Below are positions 8,441 through 18,375 of a DNA stretch of 64,000 nucleotides, piece by piece (position 1 is the first letter of the stretch; each line of letters begins with the position of its first letter). The stretch covers positions 186,001 to 250,000 of the forward strand of contig NZ_JABXYK010000009.1 in NCBI RefSeq assembly GCF_013378445.1, in the 5' to 3' direction. The DNA is from Mycoplana rhizolycopersici. Lineage in GTDB: Bacteria; Pseudomonadota; Alphaproteobacteria; Rhizobiales; Rhizobiaceae. Under the pieces are notes generated by a model, which did no database searches, had not been told where the DNA came from, and saw only the letters and a list, made by a program, of their open reading frames with translations. Made by a program: the position numbers and the translations under genes.

Positions 8441-9413
8441 AGCCATCCTTGTCGCTGGCGCGATAGATCGCGTCGATCAGCTGCTGGTTCCTGACGGAGC
8501 TTTCGAGCGGAACCACCTCCTCTACCGCTCCCGCCGCTGCGCGGGCGAAGGCCTCCGCCTCAAGCTTGTACTGGCGCGAATCCTGGAAGCGGAACAGTTG
8601 CGACTGGGAGTGGTTCTGGTTGGTCAGCTCGAGCTCCTCCGCGCCGTAGCGATCGGCGTTGAAGGGCGATTTCACCTCGATGAAGCCCTTGTCGCCATGG
8701 AACACCATCACCTGACGGGCCGCGAGCTGGGTGGAGACATAGAAGCTCAATTCGAAATCGCCGAAATCCGCTCGCACGCTGGAATAGATGTCGGTACCGA
8801 ACTCTGGATCGCGCTCCGTCGAAGCCTGCACCCGGATCGGCTCCTTGCCGGTGGCGAAACGGGTCGTGATCGTCGGGTAGACGCCGATATCCGGAAGGCC
8901 GCCACCGCCCAGTGCCGGAATGTTGCGCATGTTGCCCGGATCACGGTTGAAATAGGTGAAGGCGCCCTGAACGTGGCGGAGCTTGCCGATCGCTCCCTCC
9001 TTCAGAAGCTCGCGCACCTTCCGCCACACCGGCGCGTAGGTGACCATGTAGGCCTCCGACACCACCACCTTGTTGCGGTCGCGGGCCGCGATCAGCGCGT
9101 CGATCTCCGATGCCTTCAGCGCGATCGGCTTTTCGCAAAGGACATGCTTGCCGGCATCGGCGGCCTTGATCGTCCATTCGGCATGCTGCGAGGTCGGCAG
9201 GGGGATATAGACGGCGTCGATCGTGTCGGACGCCAGCATTTCCTCGTAGGAGCCGAAGGCGTGCGGCACCGAGAAGCGGTCGGCCATCGCGCGGGCCTTG
9301 GCGAGATCGCGGCTGGCGATCGCCGTGACGACGCAGTTCTCCGCGTCCTGAATGGCAGGCACGACCAGTTCGCGGCCGATCTTGGCCGTCGAGAGAATAC
9401 CGAAACGCAGCAT
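8427..9413 (-). CDS. Gfo/Idh/MocA-family oxidoreductase
   Basis: 328-residue NAD(P)-dependent dehydrogenase. The Rossmann half starts with [20 protein letters not shown] and contains the diagnostic [15 protein letters not shown] (Lys in the EKP motif). The C-terminal alpha/beta domain carries [18 protein letters not shown], with the Asp-Tyr arrangement typical of the catalytic region. The substrate is probably a sugar or polyol derivative but cannot be named from sequence. Start ATG 9413 is chosen over the upstream codon because CAAGGAGGAAATCCC precedes it. It is divergent from an aldo/keto reductase gene. Confidence 0.88.
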   Translation of the reverse strand: MLRFGILSTAKIGRELVVPAIQDAENCVVTAIASRDLAKARAMADRFSVPHAFGSYEEMLASDTIDAVYIPLPTSQHAEWTIKAADAGKHVLCEKPIALKASEIDALIAARDRNKVVVSEAYMVTYAPVWRKVRELLKEGAIGKLRHVQGAFTYFNRDPGNMRNIPALGGGGLPDIGVYPTITTRFATGKEPIRVQASTERDPEFGTDIYSSVRADFGDFELSFYVSTQLAARQVMVFHGDKGFIEVKSPFNADRYGAEELELTNQNHSQSQLFRFQDSRQYKLEAEAFARAAAGAVEEVVPLESSVRNQQLIDAIYRASDKDGWETV

Positions 9414-9579
9414 GGGATTTCCTCCTTGAAACGGGTCGAACACTAGTCGTGAGGTACGTGCCTAGCAAGGGCGGCGGCCGGCAAAATTTCCGCACTACCG
9501 GGTGTACATGGCAGGGTGTCGCCCTATTCTAGCGATCGCCCGCCTCGATTGTTTCATCAGTGAAATTTGGAGAACTTGC

Positions 9580-10530
9580 ATGCAGAAGCGCTCTCTCGGC
9601 CGCACCGGCCTCGATATCGCGCCCCTCGTCTTCGGCGGTAACGTCTTTGGCTGGACCGCGGACGAAAAGACCTCGTTTGCGCTGCTCGACGCCTTCGTCG
9701 GCGCCGGCTTCAACGCGATAGACACGGCTGACGTCTATTCCCGCTGGGTATCCGGAAACAGCGGCGGCGAATCGGAGACCATCATCGGCAAATGGCTGAA
9801 GCAATCCGGGATGGCGCGCGAAAGTGTCGTCCTGATTACCAAGGTCGGTTCCGACATGGGGCAGGGCCATCGCGACCTTTCGAGGAACTGGATCGCCGAA
9901 GCGGTCGAGGCATCGCTGAAAAGGCTGCAGACCGATCATATCGATCTCTATCTGTCGCACTGGCCGGACGAGCGCACACCTTACGAGGAGACGCTCGAAG
10001 CTCATGCGGCGCTGGTCAAGGCAGGCAAGGTGCGGGCCTTCGGCGCCTCCAACCTCGATGCCACGCAACTGCAGGCCTCCTTCGATGCCGCCGACGCGGC
10101 CGGCCTGCCGCGCTACGCCGCCCTTCAGCCGGAGTACAATCTCTACGACCGTTCCGGGTTCGAAGGCCCGCTTGCCGAGCTTTGCCTGCGCGAGAACATC
10201 GGCGTCATCACCTACTACAGCCTGGCGAGCGGTTTCCTCAGCGGAAAGTATCGCTCGCCTGCCGATACCAAGGGTGCTGCCCGTGGTGACGGGGTCGCGC
10301 ACTACCTCGACGACAAGGGCATGCGCATCCTCGCCGCTCTCGACATGGTCAGCGCGGAGGCGGGCGCGAAGCCCGCAGAGGTCGCGCTGGCGTGGTTGAT
10401 GGCCAAGCCCGCCGTGACCGCGCCGATCGCAAGCGCGACCAACCTCACGCAGATTGAGAGCCTCATCAAGTCGGCCAGCCTCACGCTGACGCCGGAGCAG
10501 ATCGCGACGCTCGACGCTGCCGGCGTCTGA
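9580..10530 (+). CDS. Aldo/keto reductase
   Basis: 316-residue NADPH-dependent (alpha/beta)8-barrel reductase of the YajO/Tas type. The catalytic tetrad is visible: Asp and Tyr in AIDTADVYSRWVSG, Lys in VVLITKVGSDMG, and His in DLYLSHWPDE. The cofactor region ALAWLMAKPAVTAPIASATN is near the C-terminus. ATG 9580 follows TTTGGAGAACTTGC, giving a good ribosome binding site, and yields the family N-terminus MQKRSLGRTGLDIAPLVFGG. Physiological substrate unknown. Confidence 0.92.
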   Translation: MQKRSLGRTGLDIAPLVFGGNVFGWTADEKTSFALLDAFVGAGFNAIDTADVYSRWVSGNSGGESETIIGKWLKQSGMARESVVLITKVGSDMGQGHRDLSRNWIAEAVEASLKRLQTDHIDLYLSHWPDERTPYEETLEAHAALVKAGKVRAFGASNLDATQLQASFDAADAAGLPRYAALQPEYNLYDRSGFEGPLAELCLRENIGVITYYSLASGFLSGKYRSPADTKGAARGDGVAHYLDDKGMRILAALDMVSAEAGAKPAEVALAWLMAKPAVTAPIASATNLTQIESLIKSASLTLTPEQIATLDAAGV

Positions 10531-10566
10531 CCGCATCCGCAGATCGACGGTTTTCGGGCCCAAAAC

Positions 10567-10588
10567 GGACCGGCGACGTCGCCGGTCC
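10567..10588. terminator. Perfect 22-bp palindrome after the aldo/keto reductase gene
   Basis: GGACCGGCGAC (10567-10577) is followed directly by its reverse complement (10578-10588). It lies 36 bases after the stop codon and would fold as a hairpin in RNA, but no U-tract follows; transcription end or mRNA 3' stabilisation are both possible. Confidence 0.4.
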
Positions 10589-10709
10589 GGCTTCGGCGAA
10601 CGATGCAAGGCGAAAGTCCGCATCATCCTGGAACATCTGCGCCGGCTCTCCGTTGACGGCAGGTCACCACAGCGTGACTTTCACTCACACCGACGGAAGG
10701 ACGAGGCAG

Positions 10710-11210
10710 ATGGCCAAGGAAAAGACATTGGACGATCTCTTCTACGACACCCTGAAGGACATCTACTATGCGGAACGGCAGATCCTGAAGGCACTTCCCA
10801 AGATGGCACGCGGCGCGCAGTCGGCCGAATTGAAGGCGGCTTTCGAAAAGCACAAGGAGCAGACGCAGGGCCAGGTCGAGCGCCTCCAGCAGGTGTTCGA
10901 GATTATCGGCAAGCGCGCCCAGGGCAAGACCTGCGAAGCGATCGAAGGCATTCTCGCCGAGGGCGAGGAGGTCATGGAGGAATTCAAGGGCACCACGGCG
11001 CTGGATGCCGGCCTGATCTCGGCCGCCCAGGCCGTCGAGCACTACGAGATCTCGCGCTACGGAACGCTGAAGACCTGGGCGCAGACGCTCGGGTACAAGG
11101 AGGCGGTCAAGCTTCTCGATGCAACGCTGCAGGAAGAGGGCCAGACCGACCAAGACCTGACGAAGCTTGCCGTGGCGAACTCCAACAAGAAGGCTACCAA
11201 AGCCGCCTGA
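10710..11210 (+). CDS. YciE/YciF-type ferritin-like protein (DUF892)
   Basis: 166-residue four-helix bundle of the DUF892 family, which is often stress-induced in proteobacteria. LFYDTLKDIYYAERQILKAL is the family's first helix with metal-binding Glu candidates, KHKEQTQGQVERLQQVFE the second, and AGLISAAQAVEHYEISRYG the third. ATG 10710 follows GGAAGGACGAGGCAG and begins MAKEKTLDDLF, the usual family start; the frame extends further upstream without support. Its exact function is not established. Confidence 0.9.
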   Translation: MAKEKTLDDLFYDTLKDIYYAERQILKALPKMARGAQSAELKAAFEKHKEQTQGQVERLQQVFEIIGKRAQGKTCEAIEGILAEGEEVMEEFKGTTALDAGLISAAQAVEHYEISRYGTLKTWAQTLGYKEAVKLLDATLQEEGQTDQDLTKLAVANSNKKATKAA

Positions 11211-11219
11211 CACATCCCA

Positions 11220-11238
11220 CCCGGCGAGAGGCGCCGGG
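11220..11238 (+). terminator. Weak hairpin after the YciE/F gene
   Basis: CCCGGCG (11220-11226) pairs with CGCCGGG (11232-11238) around AGAGG, nine bases after the stop codon. No U-tract follows, so this is only a candidate. Confidence 0.35.
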
Positions 11239-11460
11239 GCGGGCTGGAATGGCGGGAGGGATGGCCCACAGCAGGACTTCCGCATCCAATCGATGCCGAA
11301 AGGCAGGCGGGCGACGGGACGTATCATGCGTTTCGTCCACCGCCTGCGTGCGAAGCGGCCGGCGGATCGCCCTGCCCGTCATTTCAGCTCCGGGAACCGG
11401 CAGGATCCGGTCCCGAAGCCCGTATAGAGCCCTCAGCGGGTCAGGCTCCGGCGCGCAAAC

Positions 11461-13887
11461 TCAGGCGCGCAAAACCCCGCCGGTGGTCTTTGCGACATTG
11501 GCGACGATCTTGGCCGTCAGAGCCTCGAAATCCTCGTCCGTCAGCGTCTTGTCGGTCGGCTGGATGACGACCTCGATCGCGATCGACTTCTTGCCTTCTC
11601 CGACAGAAGCGCCCTCGAAGACGTCAAAGACATTGACCGCGGTGACGAGCTTGCGGTCGGCGCCTGTTGCAGCGCGGACGATCGCGCCCGCTTCGACGGC
11701 TTTGTCCACGACGAAGGCGAAGTCGCGCCGAACCGCCTGGAACGGCGACAGGTCGAGCGCGGGCTTCGTGCGCGTCGCCTTCTTCTTCGGCTCGGGCATG
11801 GCATCGACAAAGATCTCGAAGCCGGCGAGCGCGCCGGAAACATCGAGCGCCGCCAGCGTCTTGGGATGGAACTCTCCGAAATAGCCGAGAACGATCTTCG
11901 GGCCCATCTTGATCGTGCCGGAGCGGCCGGGGTGATACCAAGACGGACCGCCCGGCTCGATCTGGACATTGGCCATCGGCAGGCCGCAGGCCTCGATCAC
12001 GGCCAACGCGTCGGCCTTGGCGTCGAAGACGTCAACCGGCTTGCCGCCGCCTTTGGCCGCATTGGACCACAGCCGTCCCGCGCCGGCGAGCGAAGCCGTG
12101 CCGCGGCGCACGCCGCCGGCGACACGCCGCTGGCCTTCCGGCCGGTCGTTCTCATAGGTTCCCGAGACTTCGAAGATCGCAACGTCGCCATGCCCCTTGT
12201 CGGCATTGCGCTGGGCAGCCGCCAGAAGACCCGGCAGCAGCGAGGGGCGCATGTCCGACATGTCGGCAGCGATCGGGTTCGACAGCGCCAGTTCCGGGGC
12301 GCCGCCGCCGAAAAGCTCGGCCTGCGCCTTCGGGATGAACGACCAGGTGACGGCCTCCATCATGCCGCGGGAGGCAAGCGCGCGCTTCGCCTGCCGCGAA
12401 CGGATCTGCAGCGTCGTCAGGATCTTGCCGTTGACGCTTCCGTGGCTCGGCAGCGGTGCGGCATGGATCTTGTCGACGCCGTGGATCCGCATAACCTCCT
12501 CCACGAGATCGGCCTTGCCGTCCACGTCCGGGCGCCAGGAGGGCACCGTGACGCTCAGCCGCTCGCCTGCGCCTGTGACGCCGAAGCCGAGCTTCGTCAG
12601 GATCTCGCGGCTTTCCTCCGGCGAGACTTCAAGCCCCGTCAGGCGCTTCACCTCGGAGACCGGAAAATCGATCGACTTCGGCTCGTAGCCCTTGTAGCCG
12701 ACCACATCCGCCTTTGCCGCCGTGCCGCCGCACAGCTGCAGCACGAGCTCGGTCGTCCGCTCGAGGCCGGGGACCATGTACTCGGGATCGACGCCGCGCT
12801 CGAACCGATAGCGCGCATCGGTGATGATGCCGAGCGTGCGGCCCGTGCGGGCGATGTTCATCGGGTCCCACAGCGCCGATTCGATGAGCACGTCGGTCGT
12901 GTTCTCGTCGCAACCCGAATGCTCGCCGCCCATGACGCCGCCGATGGACTCGATGCCGTTGTCGTCGGAGATCACGACATTGGCCGGCGACAGCGTGTAT
13001 TCGCGCTGGTCGAGCGCCAGAACGGTTTCGCCCTCCTTGGCACGGCGGACGATCAGGTTACCCTTGACCTTCGCCGCGTCGAAGACGTGCATGGGGCGGC
13101 CCTGGTCGAAGGTCATGTAGTTGGTGATGTCGACCAGCGCATTGATCGGGCGCAGGCCGATCGCCAGCAGCCGCTGCTGCATCCAGCGCGGGCTCGGACC
13201 GTTCCTGACGCCGCGCACGAGGCGGAGACCGAAGCCGGGGCAAAGATGGGTATCCTCGCCGAGCTCCAGCGCCACCTTCACCGGGGTCTCGCCTTCCACG
13301 GCAAAGGACGGTGCCTTCGGCGTCTTCAGCGTGCCGAGACCGGAGGCGGCCAGGTCGCGGGCAATGCCGTAGACGCTGGTGCAATCCGGGCGGTTGGGCG
13401 TCAGATTGATCTCGATAACCGGATCGTCGAGGCCCACATAGGACGCGAAGCTGGTTCCGACCGGCGCATCCGCCGGCAGGTCGATGATGCCGTCGTGATT
13501 GTCCGACATCTCCAGTTCCTTTTCCGAGCACATCATGCCGCGGCTTTCGACGCCGCGGATGTTGCCGACGGAAAGCGTCACGTCGATGCCGGGAACATAG
13601 GTGCCGGGAGCGGCGAAAGCGCCGACGAGGCCGCCGCGGGCGTTCGGCGCGCCGCAGACGACCTGAACCGGTGCGCCCGCCCCGGTGTCCACCATCAGCA
13701 CGCGCAGCTTGTCGGCGTTGGGATGCTGTTCGGCGGAGACGACCTTGGCGATGACGAACGGCTTGAACGAGGCCTTGTCGTCGACGTCTTCAACCTCGAG
13801 CCCGATCGCGGTCAGGCGTTCGCAGATCTGTTCGAGCGAAGCGTCCGTTTCCAGATGCTCTTTCAGCCAGGAGAGTGTGAATTTCAT
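11461..13887 (-). CDS. pheT: Phenylalanyl-tRNA synthetase beta subunit
   Basis: 808-residue beta subunit of the alpha2-beta2 enzyme that charges tRNA-Phe. The order of regions is normal: N-terminal [20 protein letters not shown], tRNA-binding OB fold with [20 protein letters not shown] and [10 protein letters not shown] (about 40-150), B3/4 editing domain with [16 protein letters not shown]5, the catalytic-like domain, and the C-terminal anticodon-binding domain ([33 protein letters not shown]). It follows pheS after 25 bases, so the two are co-transcribed. A 676-codon open frame on the opposite strand is a GC-rich shadow. Confidence 0.97.
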   Translation of the reverse strand: MKFTLSWLKEHLETDASLEQICERLTAIGLEVEDVDDKASFKPFVIAKVVSAEQHPNADKLRVLMVDTGAGAPVQVVCGAPNARGGLVGAFAAPGTYVPGIDVTLSVGNIRGVESRGMMCSEKELEMSDNHDGIIDLPADAPVGTSFASYVGLDDPVIEINLTPNRPDCTSVYGIARDLAASGLGTLKTPKAPSFAVEGETPVKVALELGEDTHLCPGFGLRLVRGVRNGPSPRWMQQRLLAIGLRPINALVDITNYMTFDQGRPMHVFDAAKVKGNLIVRRAKEGETVLALDQREYTLSPANVVISDDNGIESIGGVMGGEHSGCDENTTDVLIESALWDPMNIARTGRTLGIITDARYRFERGVDPEYMVPGLERTTELVLQLCGGTAAKADVVGYKGYEPKSIDFPVSEVKRLTGLEVSPEESREILTKLGFGVTGAGERLSVTVPSWRPDVDGKADLVEEVMRIHGVDKIHAAPLPSHGSVNGKILTTLQIRSRQAKRALASRGMMEAVTWSFIPKAQAELFGGGAPELALSNPIAADMSDMRPSLLPGLLAAAQRNADKGHGDVAIFEVSGTYENDRPEGQRRVAGGVRRGTASLAGAGRLWSNAAKGGGKPVDVFDAKADALAVIEACGLPMANVQIEPGGPSWYHPGRSGTIKMGPKIVLGYFGEFHPKTLAALDVSGALAGFEIFVDAMPEPKKKATRTKPALDLSPFQAVRRDFAFVVDKAVEAGAIVRAATGADRKLVTAVNVFDVFEGASVGEGKKSIAIEVVIQPTDKTLTDEDFEALTAKIVANVAKTTGGVLRA

Positions 13888-13912
13888 CGTTTCTGATCCT
13901 TACGCGCGCGAC

Positions 13913-14998
13913 TTATGCACTGAGGCCGCCGAACAGGGTCGGCACGTCGAGCGGGCGGAAGCCATAGTGGTTCATCCAGCGGACATCGGCGTTGAAGAAG
14001 TCGCGCAGGTCCGGCATGCCGTATTTCAGCATGGCGATGCGATCGAGGCCCATTCCCCAGGCAAAGCCCTGGTACTCGTCGGGATCCAGACCGCCGGCGC
14101 GCAGCACGTTCGGATGCACCATGCCGCAGCCGAGGATCTCCATCCAGTCGGTACCCTCGCCGAACTTGACGATCGGGCCGGACGAACGGTCGCACTGGAT
14201 GTCGACCTCGAAGGAAGGCTCGGTGAAGGGGAAGAAGGACGGGCGGAAACGCATCGTCACGCTGTCGACCTCGAAGAAGGCCTTGCAGAACTCCTCCAGC
14301 ACCCAGCGCATGTTGGCGACGTTCGCGGTCTTGTCGACCACGAGCCCTTCCACCTGATGGAACATCGGCGAATGGGTCGCGTCCGAATCCTGCCTGTAGG
14401 TTTTGCCGGGGATGATGATGCGGATCGGCGGCTTCTGCGCCTCCATGGTGCGCACCTGAACCGGCGAGGTGTGCGTGCGCAGCACCTTGCGCTCGCCGTT
14501 CGCATCCGGCGGGAAAAAGAATGTGTCGTGCATCTCGCGGGCCGGATGGCCTTCGGGAAAGTTCAGTGCGGTGAAATTATAATAGTCCGTCTCGATGTCC
14601 GGCCCTTCGGCGATCGAGAAGCCCATGTCGGCGAAGATCGCGGTAATCTCGTCGACGATCTGGCTGATCGGATGGATGCGGCCGCGCTCGGCAGGGGAGG
14701 AGCGCACCGGCAGGCTGACGTCGACCGTCTCGGCGACCAGCCGGGCTGCGATCGCAGCGTCCCGCAGCTCGGCCTTTCGGGCGGCAATCGCCTCGGTCAG
14801 TTCGTTCTTCAGGGCGTTGATCGCCGCACCGCGGGTCTGGCGCTCTTCCGGCGTCATCGTGCCGAGCGTCTTCAGGAGTTCGGAGACGGAGCCCTTCTTG
14901 CCGAGGGCTGCCACGCGCACGGCCTCGATGGCCGCTTCATCGCCGGCGGCTGCGACGTCCGCCAACAGGGTCTGCTTCAAAGTGTCGAGATCGGACAT
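13913..14998 (-). CDS. pheS: Phenylalanyl-tRNA synthetase alpha subunit
   Basis: 361-residue class II catalytic subunit. An N-terminal coiled coil is followed by the catalytic core: [19 protein letters not shown] (motif 1 region), [21 protein letters not shown] (motif 2 region), [15 protein letters not shown] and [20 protein letters not shown] (motif 3). It is preceded by an intrinsic terminator that separates it from rplT; whether this terminator is regulated is open. The start ATG at 14998 agrees with the usual protein length. Confidence 0.97.
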   Translation of the reverse strand: MSDLDTLKQTLLADVAAAGDEAAIEAVRVAALGKKGSVSELLKTLGTMTPEERQTRGAAINALKNELTEAIAARKAELRDAAIAARLVAETVDVSLPVRSSPAERGRIHPISQIVDEITAIFADMGFSIAEGPDIETDYYNFTALNFPEGHPAREMHDTFFFPPDANGERKVLRTHTSPVQVRTMEAQKPPIRIIIPGKTYRQDSDATHSPMFHQVEGLVVDKTANVANMRWVLEEFCKAFFEVDSVTMRFRPSFFPFTEPSFEVDIQCDRSSGPIVKFGEGTDWMEILGCGMVHPNVLRAGGLDPDEYQGFAWGMGLDRIAMLKYGMPDLRDFFNADVRWMNHYGFRPLDVPTLFGGLSA

Positions 14999-15021
14999 CG
15001 CTCAAATCCATTGGCTCAAAG

Positions 15022-15054
15022 AAAAACCCGCGCCAGCCCTGCCAGCGCGGGTTT
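15022..15054 (-). terminator. Intrinsic terminator between rplT and pheS
   Basis: CCCGCGC (15027-15033) pairs with GCGCGGG (15045-15051), extended by three A-T pairs; on the minus strand the stem is followed by TTTTT. It lies 38 bases beyond the rplT stop codon and 24 bases before the pheS start, so it either ends the rpmI-rplT transcript or attenuates entry into pheST. Confidence 0.85.
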
Positions 15055-15091
15055 CCCAACTTCTATGTACAAAGGCTTGGGAAGCGCTGGC

Positions 15092-15496
15092 TTAACGAAC
15101 CGCGCTTTCAAACTCGTTGGTGGTGCCGGCGTCCTTGAGGTACTCAAGCGCCTTCTTGGAAGCTGCGACGAGAGCGCCGAACGCTGCCGGATCATGGATC
15201 GCCATGTCGGAGAGGACCTTGCGGTCGACTTCGATGCCAGCCTTGTTGAGGCCGTCGATGAAGCGGCCGTAGGTCAGGCCGAATTCGCGGACGGCAGCGT
15301 TGATGCGCTGGATCCAGAGAGCGCGGAAGTTGCGCTTGTTAACCTTGCGGTCGCGGTAGGCGTACTGCTTGGAACGGTCAACCGCAGCCTTGGCGGCGCG
15401 GATGGTGTTCTTGCGGCGGCCGTAGAAGCCCTTGGCTGCCTTCAGCGTCTTCTTGTGCTTGGCGTGCGAGGTAACGCCGCGTTTTACACGTGCCAT
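15092..15496 (-). CDS. rplT: 50S ribosomal protein L20
   Basis: 134-residue 23S-rRNA-binding protein needed early in large-subunit assembly. Typical sequence: [59 protein letters not shown] and [19 protein letters not shown]. Slightly longer than in E. coli (118 residues) through a C-terminal extension common in alphaproteobacteria. ATG 15496 follows TTAAGGAGATCATGAC. It lies 39 bases after rpmI on the same strand, forming a two-gene unit. Confidence 0.98.
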   Translation of the reverse strand: MARVKRGVTSHAKHKKTLKAAKGFYGRRKNTIRAAKAAVDRSKQYAYRDRKVNKRNFRALWIQRINAAVREFGLTYGRFIDGLNKAGIEVDRKVLSDMAIHDPAAFGALVAASKKALEYLKDAGTTNEFESAVR

Positions 15497-15535
15497 GTCA
15501 TGATCTCCTTAACGTATCCAAAAAGCCTGAAAGTC

Positions 15536-15739
15536 TCAGAGACCGTTCGGCAGGTAGTTCTTGATGACCTTCTTGCCATCGGGCTCGGCGAGAACCATGG
15601 TTCCACGCGCGTCGCGAATGAACTTGTTGGTACGCTTGATCATGCCGTGGCGCTTGCCGGCGGCGGCAGCACGGACCTTGCCGGTAGCGGTGATCTTGAA
15701 CCGCTTCTTGGCAGACGATTTCGTCTTCATCTTGGGCAT
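15536..15739 (-). CDS. rpmI: 50S ribosomal protein L35
   Basis: 67-residue basic ribosomal protein: [20 protein letters not shown] at the N-terminus, then [12 protein letters not shown] and a C-terminal KNYLPNGL. The reading frame extends to 15868 but the upstream part is not protein-like; ATG 15739 follows GGAGTAGCAAA. About 165 bases separate it from the infC terminator. In other bacteria L20 represses this operon through its leader; I cannot confirm such a structure here. Confidence 0.97.
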   Translation of the reverse strand: MPKMKTKSSAKKRFKITATGKVRAAAAGKRHGMIKRTNKFIRDARGTMVLAEPDGKKVIKNYLPNGL

Positions 15740-15905
15740 TTTGCTACTCCATTCTTCTTGGTTTCGAGACGGCTGACGAGGCACGTCTCCAGCGTAAAGA
15801 ACGGCCACGGCATGCCCTGCCGGACCGTTCGGACGGGGGCTTGTAACCGAAGTGCCCCGAAAGCGCAACCGGTTTCCTTAGATCTCGGCGCCCGCGCCAG
15901 AATGC

Positions 15906-15928
15906 AAAAAGCCGCCAGGTCGGCGGCT
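15906..15928 (-). terminator. Intrinsic terminator after infC
   Basis: AGCCGCC (15910-15916) and GGCGGCT (15922-15928) form the stem; on the minus strand TTTTT follows (15910-15906). A second hairpin (GCCGGCC-GGAT-GGCCGGC, 15958-15975) lies between it and the infC stop. Together they separate infC from rpmI-rplT. Confidence 0.85.
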
Positions 15929-15982
15929 CATGCACATTTCATGGGGTCGTCACCCAAGCCGGCCGGATGGCCGGCCCGTCGG

Positions 15983-16522
15983 TCACGTCCGGGGTGCAAG
16001 CACCATCATCATCTGACGGCCTTCGAGCTTCGGCTCGGCTTCGACCTTGGCGATCGTCTGCGTGTCTTCCTTGACCTGAAGCAGCAGCTTCATGCCAAGC
16101 TCCTGGTGGGCCATTTCGCGGCCGCGGAACTTCAGCGTCACCTTGACCTTGTCGCCGTCTTCGAAGAACCGGTTCATCGCCTTCATCTTCACTTCGTAAT
16201 CGTGAGTGTCGATGTTCGGGCGCATCTTGATTTCCTTGATCTCGACGATCTTCTGCTTCTTGCGCGCTTCGGCCGCCTTCTTCTGGTTGGCGTACTTCAG
16301 CTTGCCGAGATCGAGAATCTTGCACACCGGCGGATCGGTGTTGGGGGAAATCTCCACGAGATCGAGACCGGCGTCTTCCGCCATGCGAAGGGCCTGATCG
16401 GTGGGCACGATGCCGTGGTTTACGCCTTCGGCATCGATCAGCTGAATCCGGGGGATCCGGATTTCACGGTTTGAGCGGGGGCCGTCCTTGACCGGAGCGT
16501 CCGCTTTGAAGGGTCTGCGAAT
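15983..16522 (-). CDS. infC: Translation initiation factor IF-3 with an ATT start codon
   Basis: IF-3 keeps ribosomal subunits apart and checks start-codon choice. The 179-residue product has the N-domain ([56 protein letters not shown]) and C-domain ([43 protein letters not shown]). No ATG or GTG lies at the expected start. The codon in the right place is ATT at 16522-16520 (plus strand AAT), which has GAGGAG upstream with nine bases between. The E. coli gene also uses AUU, which lets IF-3 repress its own translation. The frame runs open to 16687, but that part is not IF-3-like. Confidence 0.95.
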   Translation of the reverse strand: MRRPFKADAPVKDGPRSNREIRIPRIQLIDAEGVNHGIVPTDQALRMAEDAGLDLVEISPNTDPPVCKILDLGKLKYANQKKAAEARKKQKIVEIKEIKMRPNIDTHDYEVKMKAMNRFFEDGDKVKVTLKFRGREMAHQELGMKLLLQVKEDTQTIAKVEAEPKLEGRQMMMVLAPRT

Positions 16523-16764
16523 GGTCGTATTCTCCTCGAATCGTTTCGGATAGGGATCGCAATTTGCTGGGCGATCCTGCCGCCGGCGTTGCGCATCCGC
16601 GCTGCTTGGCCGCAATGTGTCAATCGCCGAGGCGAAGTCAATAGCATGTCGCGCGGAAAAAATCACCACCTGTGCCGTCCTCGGCAAAATCGTGTAGATC
16701 AGGGCTCAGGAGGCGGCCCCGCCAGCATCGAGCGCGACCGCACGCGGCACTTCAGGAGAAACCT

Positions 16765-17583
16765 ATGAGCGCAGACGAAACGAAAGAGACCGACGCCACG
16801 CTGACGGTGGGGACAGGCCCCGACAGCAGGGAGATCGCCATGCGTCTACTTGGCGAAAAGCCCGGCAACCCACATGCGCATTTCGTCTGGCTCGGCGGCT
16901 ACCGGTCCGACATGACGGGAACCAAGTCAGCCGAACTCGCCAGCCTTGCCGCGCAGCTCGGCACCGGTTGCATCCGCTTCGACTATTCCGGTCACGGCGC
17001 GTCGGGCGGGGCCTTCGTGGACGGGACGATCTCGCGCTGGCTGGAAGAGGCGCTGGCCGTGATCGAGCATGCGCGCCGGCAGCTCGGTACCGGACGCATG
17101 ATCCTTGTCGGCTCGTCCATGGGCGGATGGCTGGCGCTCCGGGTCGCCCAGGAATTGCGCCGGGCGGGCCGGGTGGGCGACATCGCCGGCATGGTCCTGA
17201 TCGCGCCCGCGCCCGACTTCACCAGCGAGCTGATCGAGCCCAACCTCACCGAGGCCGAGCGGACCTCACTTGCCGAGCGTGGCTATTTCGAGGAGCCGAC
17301 GCCCTACGGTCCCGACCCGAACATCTACACGCTGAAGCTGATCGAGGACGGCCGTCGGAACCGGGTGCTCGGCGGGGTGATCGACACCGGTTGCCCCGTC
17401 CACGTGCTGCAGGGAATGGAAGATCCCGACGTGCCGTATACCCATGCAATCCGCCTGATGGAGCACCTGTCCGGCGACGACGCAGTGCTGACGCTTATCC
17501 GTGACGGCGACCATCGCCTGTCGCGTCCCGAGGACATCGAGAAGCTGAAAGAGGCGGTTTCCCACATGCTTGATGCTGCATGA
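16765..17583 (+). CDS. Alpha/beta hydrolase (ABHD10-like)
   Basis: 272-residue serine hydrolase. HFVWLGGYRSDMTGTKSAEL holds the oxyanion region, IRFDYSGHGASGG the second beta-strand turn, and ILVGSSMGGWLALRVAQ the nucleophile elbow G-S-S-M-G. The acid is probably Asp in QGMEDPDVPY and the base His in RDGDHRLSRPED. Mitochondrial ABHD10 and its bacterial relatives are thioesterases or esterases, so acyl-ester hydrolysis is a reasonable expectation; the substrate is unknown. ATG 16765 follows TTCAGGAGAAACCT. It is divergent from infC. Confidence 0.88.
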   Translation: MSADETKETDATLTVGTGPDSREIAMRLLGEKPGNPHAHFVWLGGYRSDMTGTKSAELASLAAQLGTGCIRFDYSGHGASGGAFVDGTISRWLEEALAVIEHARRQLGTGRMILVGSSMGGWLALRVAQELRRAGRVGDIAGMVLIAPAPDFTSELIEPNLTEAERTSLAERGYFEEPTPYGPDPNIYTLKLIEDGRRNRVLGGVIDTGCPVHVLQGMEDPDVPYTHAIRLMEHLSGDDAVLTLIRDGDHRLSRPEDIEKLKEAVSHMLDAA

Positions 17584-17694
17584 TTGCCACGCAAGGCGGC
17601 GCATTTTAACCATGTTGCCGCATTGCGAATTATCGTGATTGACGACCAGCCCCTTAAAAATTTAACGTTTTGTTAACGATTGAGGGGACACCCA

Positions 17695-18312
17695 ATGGCG
17701 CGAATGATTGGTGCTAAGGCATTCTTTGTGGCAATTTCAGCCCTATTTGTATCTTCGTCAGCAACGTTTTCGGCACCCGCTTCCGGTCTTTCGATGCAGA
17801 CCGGCGCCATCACCTCGCAACCGATCGGTCACTACGAGTTCTGCCAGCAGTACCGGTCCGAATGTGCCGCCGGCCAACGCGATCCGGGCCCGGCAAAGGT
17901 GACCGAGTTCGGTTGGAACGTCGTTCGCAACATCAACAGCACCGTCAATCACGAGATCACGCCTGTCACCGACAAGGAGCTCTACGGCAAGGACGAGCAC
18001 TGGGCCTACCCGGACACGGCCGGCGACTGCGAAGACTTCGTGCTTTTGAAGCGCCGCAAGCTGATCGAGCACGGCTTTTCGGCCGCTGACCTCGTGATCA
18101 CCGTCGTGCGTAAGCCGGATGGCGAGGGCCATGCGGTCCTCACGGTTCGCTCCACCGATGGCGACTACATCCTCGACAACCTCGACAACGACGTGAAGCT
18201 CTGGACCGAGACCCCCTATCGCTATTTGAAGCGGCAGGCCTCCTTCCACCCCGGCCGCTGGGTCTCCATCGAGAATGGCGATGCGCTCATGGTGTCGTCG
18301 GTCGGCAAGTAA
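17695..18312 (+). CDS. BTLCP-type transglutaminase-like cysteine protein, secreted
   Basis: 205-residue protein of the bacterial transglutaminase-like cysteine proteinase family (DUF920). It has a signal peptide of about 30 residues ending around SSSATFSAPASG. The catalytic triad is visible as Cys in DTAGDCEDFVLLKRRKL, His in GEGHAVLTVRSTDG and Asp in YILDNLDNDVKLW. In other bacteria, relatives (LapG-type) cleave periplasmic loops of adhesins or act on the envelope; the target here is unknown and no lapD/lapA is adjacent. ATG 17695 follows TGAGGGGACACCCA. Confidence 0.9.
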   Translation: MARMIGAKAFFVAISALFVSSSATFSAPASGLSMQTGAITSQPIGHYEFCQQYRSECAAGQRDPGPAKVTEFGWNVVRNINSTVNHEITPVTDKELYGKDEHWAYPDTAGDCEDFVLLKRRKLIEHGFSAADLVITVVRKPDGEGHAVLTVRSTDGDYILDNLDNDVKLWTETPYRYLKRQASFHPGRWVSIENGDALMVSSVGK

Positions 18313-18344
18313 GCACGGCACCAAGCCAATCCAGAGTGCAGTGT

Positions 18345-18371
18345 ACGGCGGCCCACGGCCGCCGTTTCCGT
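18345..18371. terminator. Hairpin between BTLCP gene and mbfA
   Basis: ACGGCGGCC (18345-18353) pairs with GGCCGCCGT (18357-18365) around CAC, followed on the plus strand by TTCCGTT. It sits between convergent genes and may serve the plus-strand gene; the minus side lacks a U-tract. Confidence 0.6.
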
Positions 18372-18375
18372 TCGG

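Noticed and set aside
11866-16474. Very long plus-strand open frames opposite pheT, pheS, rplT and infC
   Set aside because: They mirror highly conserved minus-strand genes, have Arg/His-rich composition typical of GC-rich antisense frames, and match no family.
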